Source: Actinomycetes bacterium (lineage in GTDB: Bacteria; Actinomycetota; Actinomycetes; Propionibacteriales; Propionibacteriaceae). From it: DNA of 64,000 nt. Position 1 is the first letter of the stretch. Each line of letters starts with the position of its first letter. Under the pieces are notes generated by a model. That model ran no database searches and was not told the DNA's origin. It was given only the letters and a program-made list of their open reading frames with translations. This document shows, piece by piece, positions 8,508-16,648 of this stretch. The DNA lies in the NCBI GenBank assembly GCA_023443125.1, contig JAEZVO010000021.1, forward strand, positions 35,472 to 99,471. Reading direction: 5' to 3'. Made by a program: the position numbers and the translations under genes.

Positions 8508-10094
8508 TTAGAAGGCGACCACGAGCTGGACGAACACGATCTTCGCGATGATCCCCAGCGCGAACAGGGCGGTGTAACCGGCATCGGTGCGGTCGTCGTC
8601 GATGAGGGAATTGGCGTGGTTCAAGATGGCTGGCTGTCCGACGAGCCCCGCCATCGCACCGGCGACGCGCGCCGTCGAGTGCCCCAGAAGGTAGCCGAGC
8701 ACCCAGAAGATTCCGAGCAGGATCACCAAGGCGACGGCGGCGGTGAGGCCCACCTTGAGGCCGGTGAGGGAGAACGCGGTGGACGCGAAGGCCTGCCCGC
8801 TGGAGAGGCCGACGCACGCGAGGAAGAGCACCAGACCGAGCTGGCGAATGGTGAGGTTGGCGGCGTTCGGGATGGTCCACACGAGCGGGCCGGAGCGGTC
8901 GAGGTAGCCCAAAATAAGGCCGACGACGAGCGGCCCTGCGGCGCTGCCGAGCGCGATGGCGCCCGCGCCGAAGGGGATCGAGATCAGCCCAAGCGCGATG
9001 CCCAGCGCCATGCCGAGGCCCATCGAGAAGAAGTCGACTTCGGTAACTTTCCGCTCGCTGTCTCCGAACACGCCGGCCAATTCGTCGAGGCGCCCGGAGG
9101 GGGCGACGGCTAGCACGCGGTCACCCAGCTGGAGGCGCATCTCGGCGTGGGCGAGCAGTTCGGTGTCGCCGCGACGAACGCGGGTGATGATGCCGTCGAA
9201 TCGAGCGGGAATGCGCAGTTCGTTCACGGTGCGGCCCGCGGTGCGCGGGTTCGAGACGACGAAGTGGCGGAAGTCGACGGCGCGGCGGTCGTGCAGAAGG
9301 TGCTCCTCCACTTCGTGGCCGACCTGTTCCGCAGCGCGGTGCACACCGTCGGAGGTGCCGACGAGCACCACGCGGTCGCCGCGGTGGAGGAGCTGGTCGG
9401 GGCGGGCGACGGTCATCTCCCCGTCGCGCATCATGTAGGAGATGCGCACCTCGCCGCCCACTTTGCCGGGCACCTCCGCGATACCGGGCACGTCGTGGAC
9501 GTAAATGTCGTCGTGCAGTTCGACGGTGATGGCTTCGAGGCGGGCGCGCGCAGCGCGGTCCGGGTCGTTGCGGGCAGGGAGCCGCACGCGAGTCACGAAC
9601 GTGACCATGATCATGGTGATGATCACACCCACGGGATAGGTGATGGCGTAGCCCACGGCGGGCGCAGGCGAGCCGCCCGATGCGCTCTGCGCCGCGGCGA
9701 GCGCGGGGGTGGTGGTGAGCGAGCCTGCGAACAGTCCGCCGCCCATGGCTGGGTCAATGCCGAGCAGCGCATCGGCACCGACGATCAGCGCCGCGTACCC
9801 TCCCAAGAGCACCACCGCACCCAGCATGAGGGGGGCTTGTTTCGCGAAGTCACGGAAGAACGATTCACCCGCCGCCAAACCGATGGTGTAAACGAACAGC
9901 CCCAGCCCGATGGCCTGCACCAAGCCAAGCCCCTCCCCCAGTGCGGGGTCGAGCGCGCCCAGAGCCAGGCCGACGAACAACGCGCCGGCCGGACCAAATC
10001 TCAGGGGGCCGAAGGGGATCGCGCCGAGCAACGTCCCCAGCGCCACTGCCAGGAACAGCGTCAGCAGTGGTGCCCCAGCAAGGATCTCAACCAC
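8508..10094 (-). CDS. AspT/YidE/YbjL-type transporter with paired TrkA-C domains
   Basis: Membrane transporter of the aspartate:alanine exchanger family. Five or more hydrophobic segments form the N-terminal half, two cytoplasmic TrkA-C (RCK_C) modules fill about residues 210-370, and a second membrane block ends the protein. The duplicated 'AspT/YidE/YbjL' motif is visible as 'GSLTTTPALAAAQSASG' in the first half and 'AGLVGQPAILNHANSL' in the second. At 528 aa it matches the family (about 530-560). The start is a GTG at 10094. It converges with the ABC exporter and is divergent from the histidine kinase. Substrate is unknown: known members swap aspartate for alanine or succinate, and many are uncharacterised. 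Confidence 0.85.
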   Translation of the reverse strand: MVEILAGAPLLTLFLAVALGTLLGAIPFGPLRFGPAGALFVGLALGALDPALGEGLGLVQAIGLGLFVYTIGLAAGESFFRDFAKQAPLMLGAVVLLGGYAALIVGADALLGIDPAMGGGLFAGSLTTTPALAAAQSASGGSPAPAVGYAITYPVGVIITMIMVTFVTRVRLPARNDPDRAARARLEAITVELHDDIYVHDVPGIAEVPGKVGGEVRISYMMRDGEMTVARPDQLLHRGDRVVLVGTSDGVHRAAEQVGHEVEEHLLHDRRAVDFRHFVVSNPRTAGRTVNELRIPARFDGIITRVRRGDTELLAHAEMRLQLGDRVLAVAPSGRLDELAGVFGDSERKVTEVDFFSMGLGMALGIALGLISIPFGAGAIALGSAAGPLVVGLILGYLDRSGPLVWTIPNAANLTIRQLGLVLFLACVGLSSGQAFASTAFSLTGLKVGLTAAVALVILLGIFWVLGYLLGHSTARVAGAMAGLVGQPAILNHANSLIDDDRTDAGYTALFALGIIAKIVFVQLVVAF

Positions 10095-10199
10095 ATTATC
10101 ATCCTACGATGGCGTGTTCTTTGCGCGCCTTTGGCCTCGAGTATCCCCTTGGCAGGTGGTGGCACCGGGACGTCGGGTTCTAGTACCAGAAGGCAGGAG

Positions 10200-11669
10200 G
10201 TGACGAACCTGCTCGAGTCAGAGACAATTGCCGTGATGAGGGATAACGAGCAGCATCGACGAGCGCGCGGGGTATCGATCCAGCGCCGCATCGGCTTCGC
10301 GATGGTTGCACTCGTCGTCCTTGCGATTGCACTCACAGGCGTGATCGTGCTCATCCTGGAAGATCGCAGCAACAAGGCGCGTATCGACTCCTACCTCATG
10401 CGAACCCGCGACGAGTTCGCCGTGCTGGCCAAGGAGGGCATCGATCCTGACGACGGCAAGCCGTTTCGTGGACCGTCGGAACTCCTCGAGACCTTCTTAT
10501 CGAGAACGGTGATCGGAGAACACGAAGGCGAAATCGGCATCGTCGAGGGCGAGGTGCGCTGGGTGAGCTCGGACGACGTCACCTTCCGTCCCGAAGAAGA
10601 TGCAGAGCTCATCGAGCACATCTTGCCGCTGAGCAAGGCAAACTCCATGCAGCTCGGCACAATCAAGACTTCCACCCGCACGTACCGGTATCACCTCACG
10701 CCCGTGCAATTCCCCACCGAGCAGGGCGCACTCCTGCACGTCTACAACCTCAGCGCGGCCAATGCCGTCCTCCGAGAATTGCTGTGGATCTTCGTGTGGG
10801 TCGGCGTGGGAACATCCGCCGCCGTGGCTGGCGTCGCGTGGCTCTTGAGCCGCCGGCTCCTGCGCCCCATCCATGCACTCCAGGTTGCCACGGAATCCAT
10901 ATCGGAAACGGACCTCACCAGTCGCGTCCCCATCACCGGCAACGACGATCTGACAAGGCTCTCAAAGGCTGTCAACCGCATGCTGGACAGAGTTGAGCAG
11001 TCGGTCGTAACGCAGCGGCAACTCCTCGACGATGTGGGCCACGAACTGCGCACGCCCATCACCATCGTGCGCGGGCATCTCGAGCTGATGGACATCGAAG
11101 ATCCGGCCGATGTTGCTCAGACAACTGAGATCGCCATCGATGAACTCGACCGCATGGGCACGCTCGTCGGCGACTTGCTCATCCTCGCGAAAGCGCATCA
11201 GAGCGATTTCGTGGAGCCCACGTGGTATTCGCTCGCGACGTTGACCGATCAGGTGTTTGAGAAGGCGAAAGCCCTAGGCAACCGCAGTTGGAGGTTGCGC
11301 AGCATCGCCAGCATCGACGCCTGGATCGACCCCCATCGCATCACCCAGGCATGGCTGCAACTCGCCGCGAATGCCGTGAAATACTCCGACGAGGGCTCAG
11401 CCATCACGCTCAGTTCGAGCATCGAGCAAGGCAATGCCTATCTCGTCTGTGAGGATAGGGGCGTGGGTATTCCTGAGGATGAGCTCGACACCATCCGAAC
11501 ACGGTTCGGCCGAGGTTCAAACCAAGACCATGTCGTTGGGTCTGGGCTTGGGCTCTCCATCGTGGAGACCATCGTCGACGCACACCACGGGCGCTTGGAC
11601 ATCGAATCTGAGCCAGGAGTCGGCTCCAAGTTTGCGATCGTGCTGCCGCTCACACCGCAAGGAGGATAA
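10200..11669 (+). CDS. Two-component sensor histidine kinase
   Basis: Membrane histidine kinase. One transmembrane helix at about residues 31-53, an extracytoplasmic sensor loop of about 140 residues, a second helix at about 193-215, a HAMP linker, the HisKA H-box 'DDVGHELRTPI' with the phospho-acceptor at His281, and a HATPase domain with N, G1 ('VCEDRGVGIPEDEL') and G2 ('GSGLGLSIVETIVDAHHG') boxes. I chose the GTG at 10200 (AGAAGG 6 nt upstream); an ATG at 10236 is possible but has no ribosome site. The response regulator gene starts 2 nt after this stop, so they form one operon. The stimulus is unknown. Confidence 0.9.
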   Translation: MTNLLESETIAVMRDNEQHRRARGVSIQRRIGFAMVALVVLAIALTGVIVLILEDRSNKARIDSYLMRTRDEFAVLAKEGIDPDDGKPFRGPSELLETFLSRTVIGEHEGEIGIVEGEVRWVSSDDVTFRPEEDAELIEHILPLSKANSMQLGTIKTSTRTYRYHLTPVQFPTEQGALLHVYNLSAANAVLRELLWIFVWVGVGTSAAVAGVAWLLSRRLLRPIHALQVATESISETDLTSRVPITGNDDLTRLSKAVNRMLDRVEQSVVTQRQLLDDVGHELRTPITIVRGHLELMDIEDPADVAQTTEIAIDELDRMGTLVGDLLILAKAHQSDFVEPTWYSLATLTDQVFEKAKALGNRSWRLRSIASIDAWIDPHRITQAWLQLAANAVKYSDEGSAITLSSSIEQGNAYLVCEDRGVGIPEDELDTIRTRFGRGSNQDHVVGSGLGLSIVETIVDAHHGRLDIESEPGVGSKFAIVLPLTPQGG

Positions 11670-11671
11670 CG

Positions 11672-12334
11672 ATGAGCACCATCTTGCTGATTGAAGACGA
11701 AGAACGCATTAGCGCATTCGTCGCCAAGGGATTGCAGGCTGCCGGTTTCACCACGCATGCCACGAAGTCAGGAACCGAGGGGGCACAGCTGGCGGTGCAT
11801 GGCGAGTTCGACATGATCGTGCTCGACGTGGGCTTGCCAGACATCGACGGCTTCGAGGTGCTGGCACGCATGCGTGGGCAGGGAGTGACAACGCCCGTCA
11901 TCATGCTCACGGCACGCACCTCCGTGACGGATCGCGTCGCCGGACTAGAAAGCGGAGCCGACGACTACATGGCCAAGCCCTTCTCCTTCGAGGAATTGCT
12001 CGCCCGAATTCGGCTTCGGCTTCGTTCAACGACGAAGAGCGAGGAGAGCCCGACACAGCTCTCACACGGCGATCTCACACTTGACTTGCAAACCCGGAGG
12101 GCGCGCGTCGCGGGAAGAGATGTCGATCTGTCAGCGCGCGAATTCACGCTTGCTGAAACATTCATCCGCCATGCCGGTCAGGTGTTGAGTCGTGAACAGC
12201 TGCTCAGCAATGTGTGGGGGTTTGATTTCGACCCTGGGTCGAACGTCGTGGACGTCTACGTCCGGTATCTGCGCACCAAGCTTGGAAAAGAGCGTTTCGA
12301 GACGGTGCGGGGAATGGGATACCGGTTGGTCTAA
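11672..12334 (+). CDS. OmpR/PhoB-type response regulator
   Basis: Cognate regulator of the kinase just upstream. The receiver domain has the acidic pair in 'LLIEDEERI', the phosphorylated Asp52 in 'IVLDVGLPD', Thr80 and Lys102 in 'YMAKPFSF'. The C-terminal winged helix (about residues 125-218) carries 'EFTLAETFIRHAGQVLSREQ' and ends with the family-typical 'VRGMGYRLV'. It is 220 aa, the normal length. The GGAGG ribosome site lies in the end of the kinase gene. Its stop codon is inside a strong hairpin. The convergent Asp-rich secreted protein gene is a candidate target by position only. Confidence 0.92.
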   Translation: MSTILLIEDEERISAFVAKGLQAAGFTTHATKSGTEGAQLAVHGEFDMIVLDVGLPDIDGFEVLARMRGQGVTTPVIMLTARTSVTDRVAGLESGADDYMAKPFSFEELLARIRLRLRSTTKSEESPTQLSHGDLTLDLQTRRARVAGRDVDLSAREFTLAETFIRHAGQVLSREQLLSNVWGFDFDPGSNVVDVYVRYLRTKLGKERFETVRGMGYRLV

Positions 12335-12359
12335 CTGGAATCCCAGCCAGACCAACCGG
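12322..12359. terminator. Hairpin at end of response regulator gene
   Basis: Perfect 11 bp arms, CCGGTTGGTCT (12322-12332) and AGACCAACCGG (12349-12359), with a further inner CTGG/CCAG pairing. The left arm covers the last codons of the response regulator. It lies between two converging genes, as expected of a shared terminator, but no T-run follows. Confidence 0.55.
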
Positions 12360-12399
12360 CGATGCACTATCCGATGCGGGGCGTTAACTATCCCGCGAC

Positions 12400-12969
12400 T
12401 CAGTCGTCATCGTCGTCGTCATCATCATCGTCGTCATCGTCATCATCGTCGTCGCCGTCGTCATCATCCCAGTCATCGTCGTCATCGTCGTCGTAGCGGT
12501 CGTCGCGATCATCGTCGCGCTCGTAACGATCGTCGTCATCATCGTCGTACCGAGCAGCAGGCTTGGGGGCTGGTTTTGCTGCCTTCTTGGCCTTCTTGGG
12601 TGTGCGGGAGAGCTTGCGATCGTCATCGTCTGACGAAGCCGTGCGCTTCTTGGCGGTGGTCTTCTTCACATCGCTCTTCTTGTTATCTGCGCTCGGCTTG
12701 TCGTCGCGGTCATCGTCATGGTCGTCGTCGCGCTCAACCTGCGGCAGCACGGAGGGCGATGGGCTCACAGACGGTGACGAGGTTACGGACGGCGCCGGAG
12801 AAGGTGCCTGTGAGGCACGCCCCTCGCTGCCGCGGTCATCACTGACGACGATACCCGGCTCCCGTTGAGGTTCCCCTTCGCCGGCGAGGCTATTGACTAC
12901 GCCCCCGAGGGCCACAGCGACGCCAAGCGTGCCAGTAGCTAGGAGAGTCACAACTTTCTTGCTGACCAT
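12400..12969 (-). CDS. Exported or membrane-anchored acidic protein with C-terminal poly-Asp tract
   Basis: Unrecognised 189 aa protein. An N-terminal signal or anchor ('VVTLLATGTLGVAVALGGVV') is followed by a Ser/Pro linker ('SPAPSVTSSPSVSPSPSVLP'), a Lys/Ala-rich basic stretch near residues 110-140, then a C-terminal 50 residues made mostly of Asp with scattered Tyr and Arg, closing with an unbroken Asp run before the stop. The ATG at 12969 has AGGAGG four bases upstream and is preferred to a start ten codons earlier. The alternating charge blocks suggest cation binding or wall interaction; this is inference. It converges with the two-component operon. Confidence 0.7.
   Translation of the reverse strand: MVSKKVVTLLATGTLGVAVALGGVVNSLAGEGEPQREPGIVVSDDRGSEGRASQAPSPAPSVTSSPSVSPSPSVLPQVERDDDHDDDRDDKPSADNKKSDVKKTTAKKRTASSDDDDRKLSRTPKKAKKAAKPAPKPAARYDDDDDDRYERDDDRDDRYDDDDDDDWDDDDGDDDDDDDDDDDDDDDDD
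12403..12551. repeat. Trinucleotide (GAY)n tract encoding poly-Asp
   Basis: About 150 bp composed almost wholly of GTC and ATC triplets on the plus strand (GAC and GAT codons on the coding strand). Triplet repeats of this kind can change length by slippage in whole codons, giving natural length variation of the acidic tail without frameshift. Confidence 0.8.
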
Positions 12970-13035
12970 GATTCCTCCTGTCGTTGATCTTGTCTCCATC
13001 AGACCAAGCGGATATGAGGCTTCGAGGAGTACTAG

Positions 13036-13051
13036 ATGAGAGATCTCTCAT
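13036..13051. promoter_or_regulatory. 16 bp perfect palindrome upstream of the poly-Asp gene
   Basis: ATGAGAGATCTCTCAT reads the same on both strands. It lies about 67 bp upstream of the acidic protein's ATG, where an operator would sit. The binding protein is unknown; the nearby OmpR-type regulator normally prefers direct repeats, so another factor is equally possible. Confidence 0.4.
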
Positions 13052-13123
13052 ATTTCACCGAGAAGCCGTCACTACACCGGTGCCGCCATCGTCATGGGAG
13101 AGAAGGGGTACCTCGCCCGAGCT

Positions 13124-13198
13124 AACCCGATATCCACATTCGTTTGCTCAGATCGGTGATTTCGGGCGTTTTCGGCAAACGAATGTGGATATCGGGTT
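13124..13198. repeat. Perfect 24 bp inverted repeat with 27 nt loop
   Basis: Arms at 13124-13147 and 13175-13198 are exact reverse complements. They contain GATATCCACATTCG and its complement. The element lies in a divergent intergenic region, 26 bp before the ATG at 13224, so it is not an ordinary terminator. It could fold into a very stable leader hairpin or be a mobile palindromic repeat. Confidence 0.85.
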
Positions 13199-13223
13199 GG
13201 TCATGGCCCGGTAGGGTGGCCGC

Positions 13224-13637
13224 ATGGCAAGTGGCGATCGCGCGGAAGCGGCACGAATCCGGCTCCAGTTGGCGGAACAGCAGGCCCGCTCGGAGGCGCT
13301 GGAGGCGCAAGTGCTCATTGATGAGTTTGTGCGGCAGGCGAACGAGCAAGGTCTCGCGCCCGTGCCGTTGAAGGCCACCACCTACAGCGGGCACAAAGTG
13401 AAGACTGACAAGCGCGGATGGTACCTGCGCCAGAACCACTCTGTGGCCATCGACGAGGACGGTGGTTTCCATCATCTGGTGGTGGGCGGCGGGCTCAAGG
13501 AACGCCTGCGCGGGGTGAAGCTTCCCGGCACGCAACCCACCCTCGTGGTCGGACGTGGGGGCCGCGATGGCGAGACCGGATATCTCCGTGAATTCCTCCA
13601 GTGGGTGCTCGAGGGCAGAGTCAACCAGGCTGACTAG
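13224..13637 (+). CDS. Conserved hypothetical protein
   Basis: I do not recognise a function. The 137 aa soluble protein begins with a short charged helix ('AEAARIRLQLAEQQARSEAL') likely to form a coiled coil. A mixed alpha/beta region follows with 'KTDKRGWYLRQNHSVAIDED', which reads like a small beta-sheet domain. No signal peptide or membrane helix. ATG at 13224 with GTAGGG upstream. It lies between the long inverted repeat and the pilus operon, on the same strand as the latter, but with about 170 bp and a DnaA-box cluster in between. Confidence 0.65.
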   Translation: MASGDRAEAARIRLQLAEQQARSEALEAQVLIDEFVRQANEQGLAPVPLKATTYSGHKVKTDKRGWYLRQNHSVAIDEDGGFHHLVVGGGLKERLRGVKLPGTQPTLVVGRGGRDGETGYLREFLQWVLEGRVNQAD

Positions 13638-13679
13638 GCCCATCGCCCAAACGCACGCGTTTCCCACATTTCCCCACCG

Positions 13680-13741
13680 TTATCCACACAACCTGTGGAT
13701 AACTAGGCCTAAATCCGTGGAATCTTGGAAAGTTTTCCACA
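13680..13741. promoter_or_regulatory. DnaA-box-like cluster upstream of pilus operon
   Basis: Three 9-mers that match or nearly match the DnaA box: TTATCCACA (13680-13688), TGTGGATAA (13694-13702, the same box inverted) and TTTTCCACA (13733-13741). They sit in the 169 bp gap before the CpaB-like gene, about 14 kb from oriC. Confidence 0.6.
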
Positions 13742-13806
13742 GTTGTCGTAAAAAACGCTGAAGTGACCCCGTCGACCACATAGTTTTCGTCACGGAGGTG
13801 CCAGCT

Positions 13807-14445
13807 ATGGGTGCAACTGAAGCTGACGCGGGGGCAATGAAGCTCCCCCGCCCCGACACAGTACAAATACGAGCACGGCGGAGCCCGAAACTGATCGCCG
13901 GTGGAGTGCTCGCCGTGGTGCTCGGCGCGCTCGGATTCGCATACATCTATGAGTCTTCGACGAACTACGCCTCGGTGGTCGCCGTCGCCCAACCCATCGC
14001 GCGCGGTTCCGTCGTTACAGAAGAACAGTTGCGCGTCGTGCAGGTGCCGGAGGGATTCTCGACGCAAACCCTCGCTGCGGATGCCCTGGACGATCTCGTC
14101 GGACACACCGCGCTCACCGATCTCCCGACTGGGTCATTCCCGCTGGCCTCCCACGTCGGCGATAACCCGCTGCCAGGCGGCGAGGCGCTCGTCGGGCTAC
14201 GTCTCACTCACGGGCAGCTCCCCACCGCTGCGTTGCCGGCGGGTACGGCAGTGGAACTCGTCGGCGTCGGTGATGACGCAGATGCCTCGAAGGTGGTCCC
14301 GGCCGTCGTCGCCACCGCTCCGCTGCTGCTCGACGACGGCGCCTCGTTCGTGGTCGACGTGCGCGTGGCCCACGGGGAAGCCGGCGCTGTGGCCCGCTTG
14401 GCCGCACGCAATGAGTTGGCGCTGTTCGCCGTCGGGGAGCGATAA
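13807..14445 (+). CDS. SAF domain protein, CpaB/RcpC-like pilus assembly
   Basis: First gene of the Tad-like operon. One transmembrane helix near residues 30-48 ('LIAGGVLAVVLGALGFAYIY') is followed by a SAF domain at about 55-120 ('VAVAQPIARGSVVTEEQLRV', 'LTDLPTGSFPLASHV'). CpaB/RcpC proteins sit at the cell envelope in type IVc pilus assembly. At 212 aa it is shorter than classical CpaB (about 260-300) and keeps only a short C-terminal domain, as in other Gram-positive versions. The ATG at 13807 has GGAGG 8 nt upstream; a GTG three codons before is rejected. Confidence 0.75.
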   Translation: MGATEADAGAMKLPRPDTVQIRARRSPKLIAGGVLAVVLGALGFAYIYESSTNYASVVAVAQPIARGSVVTEEQLRVVQVPEGFSTQTLAADALDDLVGHTALTDLPTGSFPLASHVGDNPLPGGEALVGLRLTHGQLPTAALPAGTAVELVGVGDDADASKVVPAVVATAPLLLDDGASFVVDVRVAHGEAGAVARLAARNELALFAVGER

Positions 14446-14448
14446 ATC

Positions 14449-15243
14449 ATGGCAGTGATCGTGTTCACGTCGGGGCCGGGCTCCCCCGGAGTCACGACGA
14501 CGTCCCTCGCCCTCGCGCTGGCTTGGCCCCGCGGCGTACTCCTGGCCGACTGCGACCGTGACCCCTCACAAGCCGTGCTCGCCGGCTATCTCCGCGGCCT
14601 CGACACCGGCGGCAGAGGGTTGGCGTCAGTGGCCCAGGCACACCGCGAAAACCGGCGCGTTCACGATGAGCTGTGGATGCACACTTGCCCGCTGACTTCG
14701 GAGGATGCACCGAAAAGGAGGTTTCTCCCCGGGTTCAGCCAGCCGGCGGCAGTGCGGCTGTTCGATGGAGTTTGGGCCGGGCTCGGCGAGGCATTCGAGG
14801 AGCTCGACGCGCTGGGCGTCGACGTGCTCATAGACGCGGGCCGAATCGGCATAGGTGGGGTGCCCATGGGGTTGCTGGCGGCGGCGGACCTCGTCGTCGC
14901 TATCGCGCGGAGCCACCTGCGGTCGCTCGCGGCGCTGCGACTCCACCTCCCCACACTGCGCGACCAGCTCACCTCGCTGCCGGTCGACGTGCCGCTGGGG
15001 CTGGGCATCGTCGGGGTGAATCAGCCGTACTCTACGAAGGAGATCGCCCAGCAGTTCGCAGTTCCGGCGTGGTTCGAGCTGCCGCACGATGCGCAGGCGG
15101 CGGGCGTGCTGCTCGATGCGCAGCCCGAGCCGAGGCGGTTCATGGAGCAGAGCTTCATGGGCAAGGCGCGGTCGGTGGCGAAACAGCTGGGCGAGCGGGT
15201 GCATGGCATCAAGGCGAGTAGGGAGGCGTTGATGCATGTCTGA
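14449..15243 (+). CDS. CpaE/TadZ-like P-loop protein with degenerate Walker A
   Basis: MinD/ParA-fold protein of the Tad cluster. CpaE/TadZ proteins localise the pilus machine at the cell pole or envelope. The strand-loop 'IVFTSGPGSPGVTTTSLALA' at residues 4-23 lies where the deviant Walker A should be, but the P-loop Lys is replaced by Val15 and the signature Lys by Pro10. 'LLADCDRDPSQAVLAG' follows as the switch I-like segment. ATP binding is therefore doubtful. It starts 3 nt after the CpaB-like gene and overlaps the CpaF-like ATPase gene by 8 nt. Confidence 0.7.
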   Translation: MAVIVFTSGPGSPGVTTTSLALALAWPRGVLLADCDRDPSQAVLAGYLRGLDTGGRGLASVAQAHRENRRVHDELWMHTCPLTSEDAPKRRFLPGFSQPAAVRLFDGVWAGLGEAFEELDALGVDVLIDAGRIGIGGVPMGLLAAADLVVAIARSHLRSLAALRLHLPTLRDQLTSLPVDVPLGLGIVGVNQPYSTKEIAQQFAVPAWFELPHDAQAAGVLLDAQPEPRRFMEQSFMGKARSVAKQLGERVHGIKASREALMHV

Positions 15244-16648
15244 CTTGGCACACAGCCTCGGCCTCCTCGGCCCTGCTCCTGAGATGCTTCGCGACGGCGA
15301 CGTCACCGTCACGGAACCCCCTCGGCGCGCCGAGCTGACGGAAGCTGAGCTCGATTGGCCCCTCGTCGTGCAGCTGCGTCGCGAGGCCGCCGAGCAGGTG
15401 TCGGCTGCCGATGCCCAGTGGCACGACGAGCGCGGGAGCACCATGCCCGACGAGGACCGCCGCGTGCGCGCCCGCGCCATCATTCGAGGCGTGGTGCACG
15501 CCACGGCGCAGCGATTGAGCGACAACGGCGAGGCGCTGTGGAGCCTCACGCTCGAAAACCGATATGCGGACGCGGTGGAGTCGGCGATGTTCGGCTACGG
15601 GCGCCTGCAGCCGCTGTTCGAGATTCCCGACGCCGAGAACATCGAGATTCACGGCCACGACTGCGTCATGGTGCAGTACGGCGACGGGCACCGCGTCGAG
15701 CATCCGCCCGTCGCGGATTCCGACGACGAGCTCGTCGAAGCCATCCGCTTCCTCGGCGAAACGGCCAAACCCCCGAGACCGTTCGACGACGCCCACCCGA
15801 CGATGACCCTCGCGCTGGGTTCGAAGTTCCGGCTCCACGCCATTGGGTTTGGGTTGTCGTACCGCCCTTCCGTAGTGATCCGGCAGCACCGCTTGACGGA
15901 CGTCACGCTCGATGACCTCGCCCAAACGGGCATGTTCCCCCGCGAGCTTGGAGGGTTGCTGCGCGCGGCGGTGCTCGGGCGGAAATCCATCGTGATCGCT
16001 GGCGACCAGGGCGCCGGCAAAACCACCTTGCTGCGCGCGCTCATCGACGCGATCCCCGCCAGCGAGCGGTTCGGCACCCTCGAAACCGACTACGAGCTGC
16101 TCACCCACCTGCACGAGCATCGTCGCAACATGCTCGCGTTGCAGGCCCGCATCGGGCTGGGTGAATCGGCCGCTGGCAAGGCTGTTGGCGCCTACACCGT
16201 CGCAGACCTCATCCCGGAAGCGCTGCGCCAGAACCTGTCGCGCCTCGTGGTCGGTGAGGTGCGCGGTGAAGAGGCCGGCGCGATGTTCGAGGCGATGCAG
16301 TCGGGCGCGGGTTCCCTGTCGACGACACACTCGCACTCGGCATCATCGACGATCGACCGCCTCGCCTCCCGCGTCGCGCAGGGCGGCGTGTTGGGCGTCG
16401 ACGAGGCGATGCGCCAGATCGCGCACCACATCGGGTTGATCGTGCACGTGGTACTGCGCGATGACACGTGGCGCGGGGGAATGCGTCGACGTTTCGTGAG
16501 CGAGGTGCGGCAGCTGACGGGCTCGATGGAGGCCGGGCGCCCCACCACGCACCTGTTATATAAGGCCTCAGCCGACGGCTCCCCCGAACTGTTCGACCCC
16601 AGCGCGGAATTGCTCACCGAGCTGGCCGAGTTTTGGGAGCGACGATGA
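15236..16648 (+). CDS. tadA: CpaF/TadA-type secretion ATPase
   Basis: Hexameric ATPase of the type II/IV secretion family that powers Tad pilus assembly on the cytoplasmic face. The N-terminal domain (to about residue 230) includes 'MFGYGRLQPLFEIPDAENIE', typical of CpaF. Walker A is GDQGAGKTT near residue 258. The Asp box is at 'FGTLETDYEL', Walker B region 'RLVVGEVRGEEAGAMFEAMQ', and the His box 'GSLSTTHSHSA'. At 470 aa it is a normal length. ATG at 15236 lies inside the end of the CpaE-like gene, and its own stop overlaps tadB. Confidence 0.9.
   Translation: MSDLAHSLGLLGPAPEMLRDGDVTVTEPPRRAELTEAELDWPLVVQLRREAAEQVSAADAQWHDERGSTMPDEDRRVRARAIIRGVVHATAQRLSDNGEALWSLTLENRYADAVESAMFGYGRLQPLFEIPDAENIEIHGHDCVMVQYGDGHRVEHPPVADSDDELVEAIRFLGETAKPPRPFDDAHPTMTLALGSKFRLHAIGFGLSYRPSVVIRQHRLTDVTLDDLAQTGMFPRELGGLLRAAVLGRKSIVIAGDQGAGKTTLLRALIDAIPASERFGTLETDYELLTHLHEHRRNMLALQARIGLGESAAGKAVGAYTVADLIPEALRQNLSRLVVGEVRGEEAGAMFEAMQSGAGSLSTTHSHSASSTIDRLASRVAQGGVLGVDEAMRQIAHHIGLIVHVVLRDDTWRGGMRRRFVSEVRQLTGSMEAGRPTTHLLYKASADGSPELFDPSAELLTELAEFWERR

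Noticed and set aside
7060..8880. 606-codon minus-strand open frame opposite the ABC exporter
   Set aside because: It is the antisense shadow of a clear ABC exporter. Its translation is His/Arg/Asp-rich, with no domain, and it also crosses into the next gene.
9147..10199. 5' extension of the histidine kinase frame
   Set aside because: This part is antisense to the AspT-type transporter and reads as low-complexity His/Gly/Ala/Arg; the kinase starts at about 10200.
12403..12551. Short repeat array resembling CRISPR
   Set aside because: It is a simple triplet repeat in a coding frame, with no repeat-spacer pattern and no cas genes.
13680..13741. A second replication origin at the DnaA-box cluster
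   Set aside because: Only three boxes, no AT-rich unwinding stretch or triplets, and the dnaA-adjacent region is a far better oriC.
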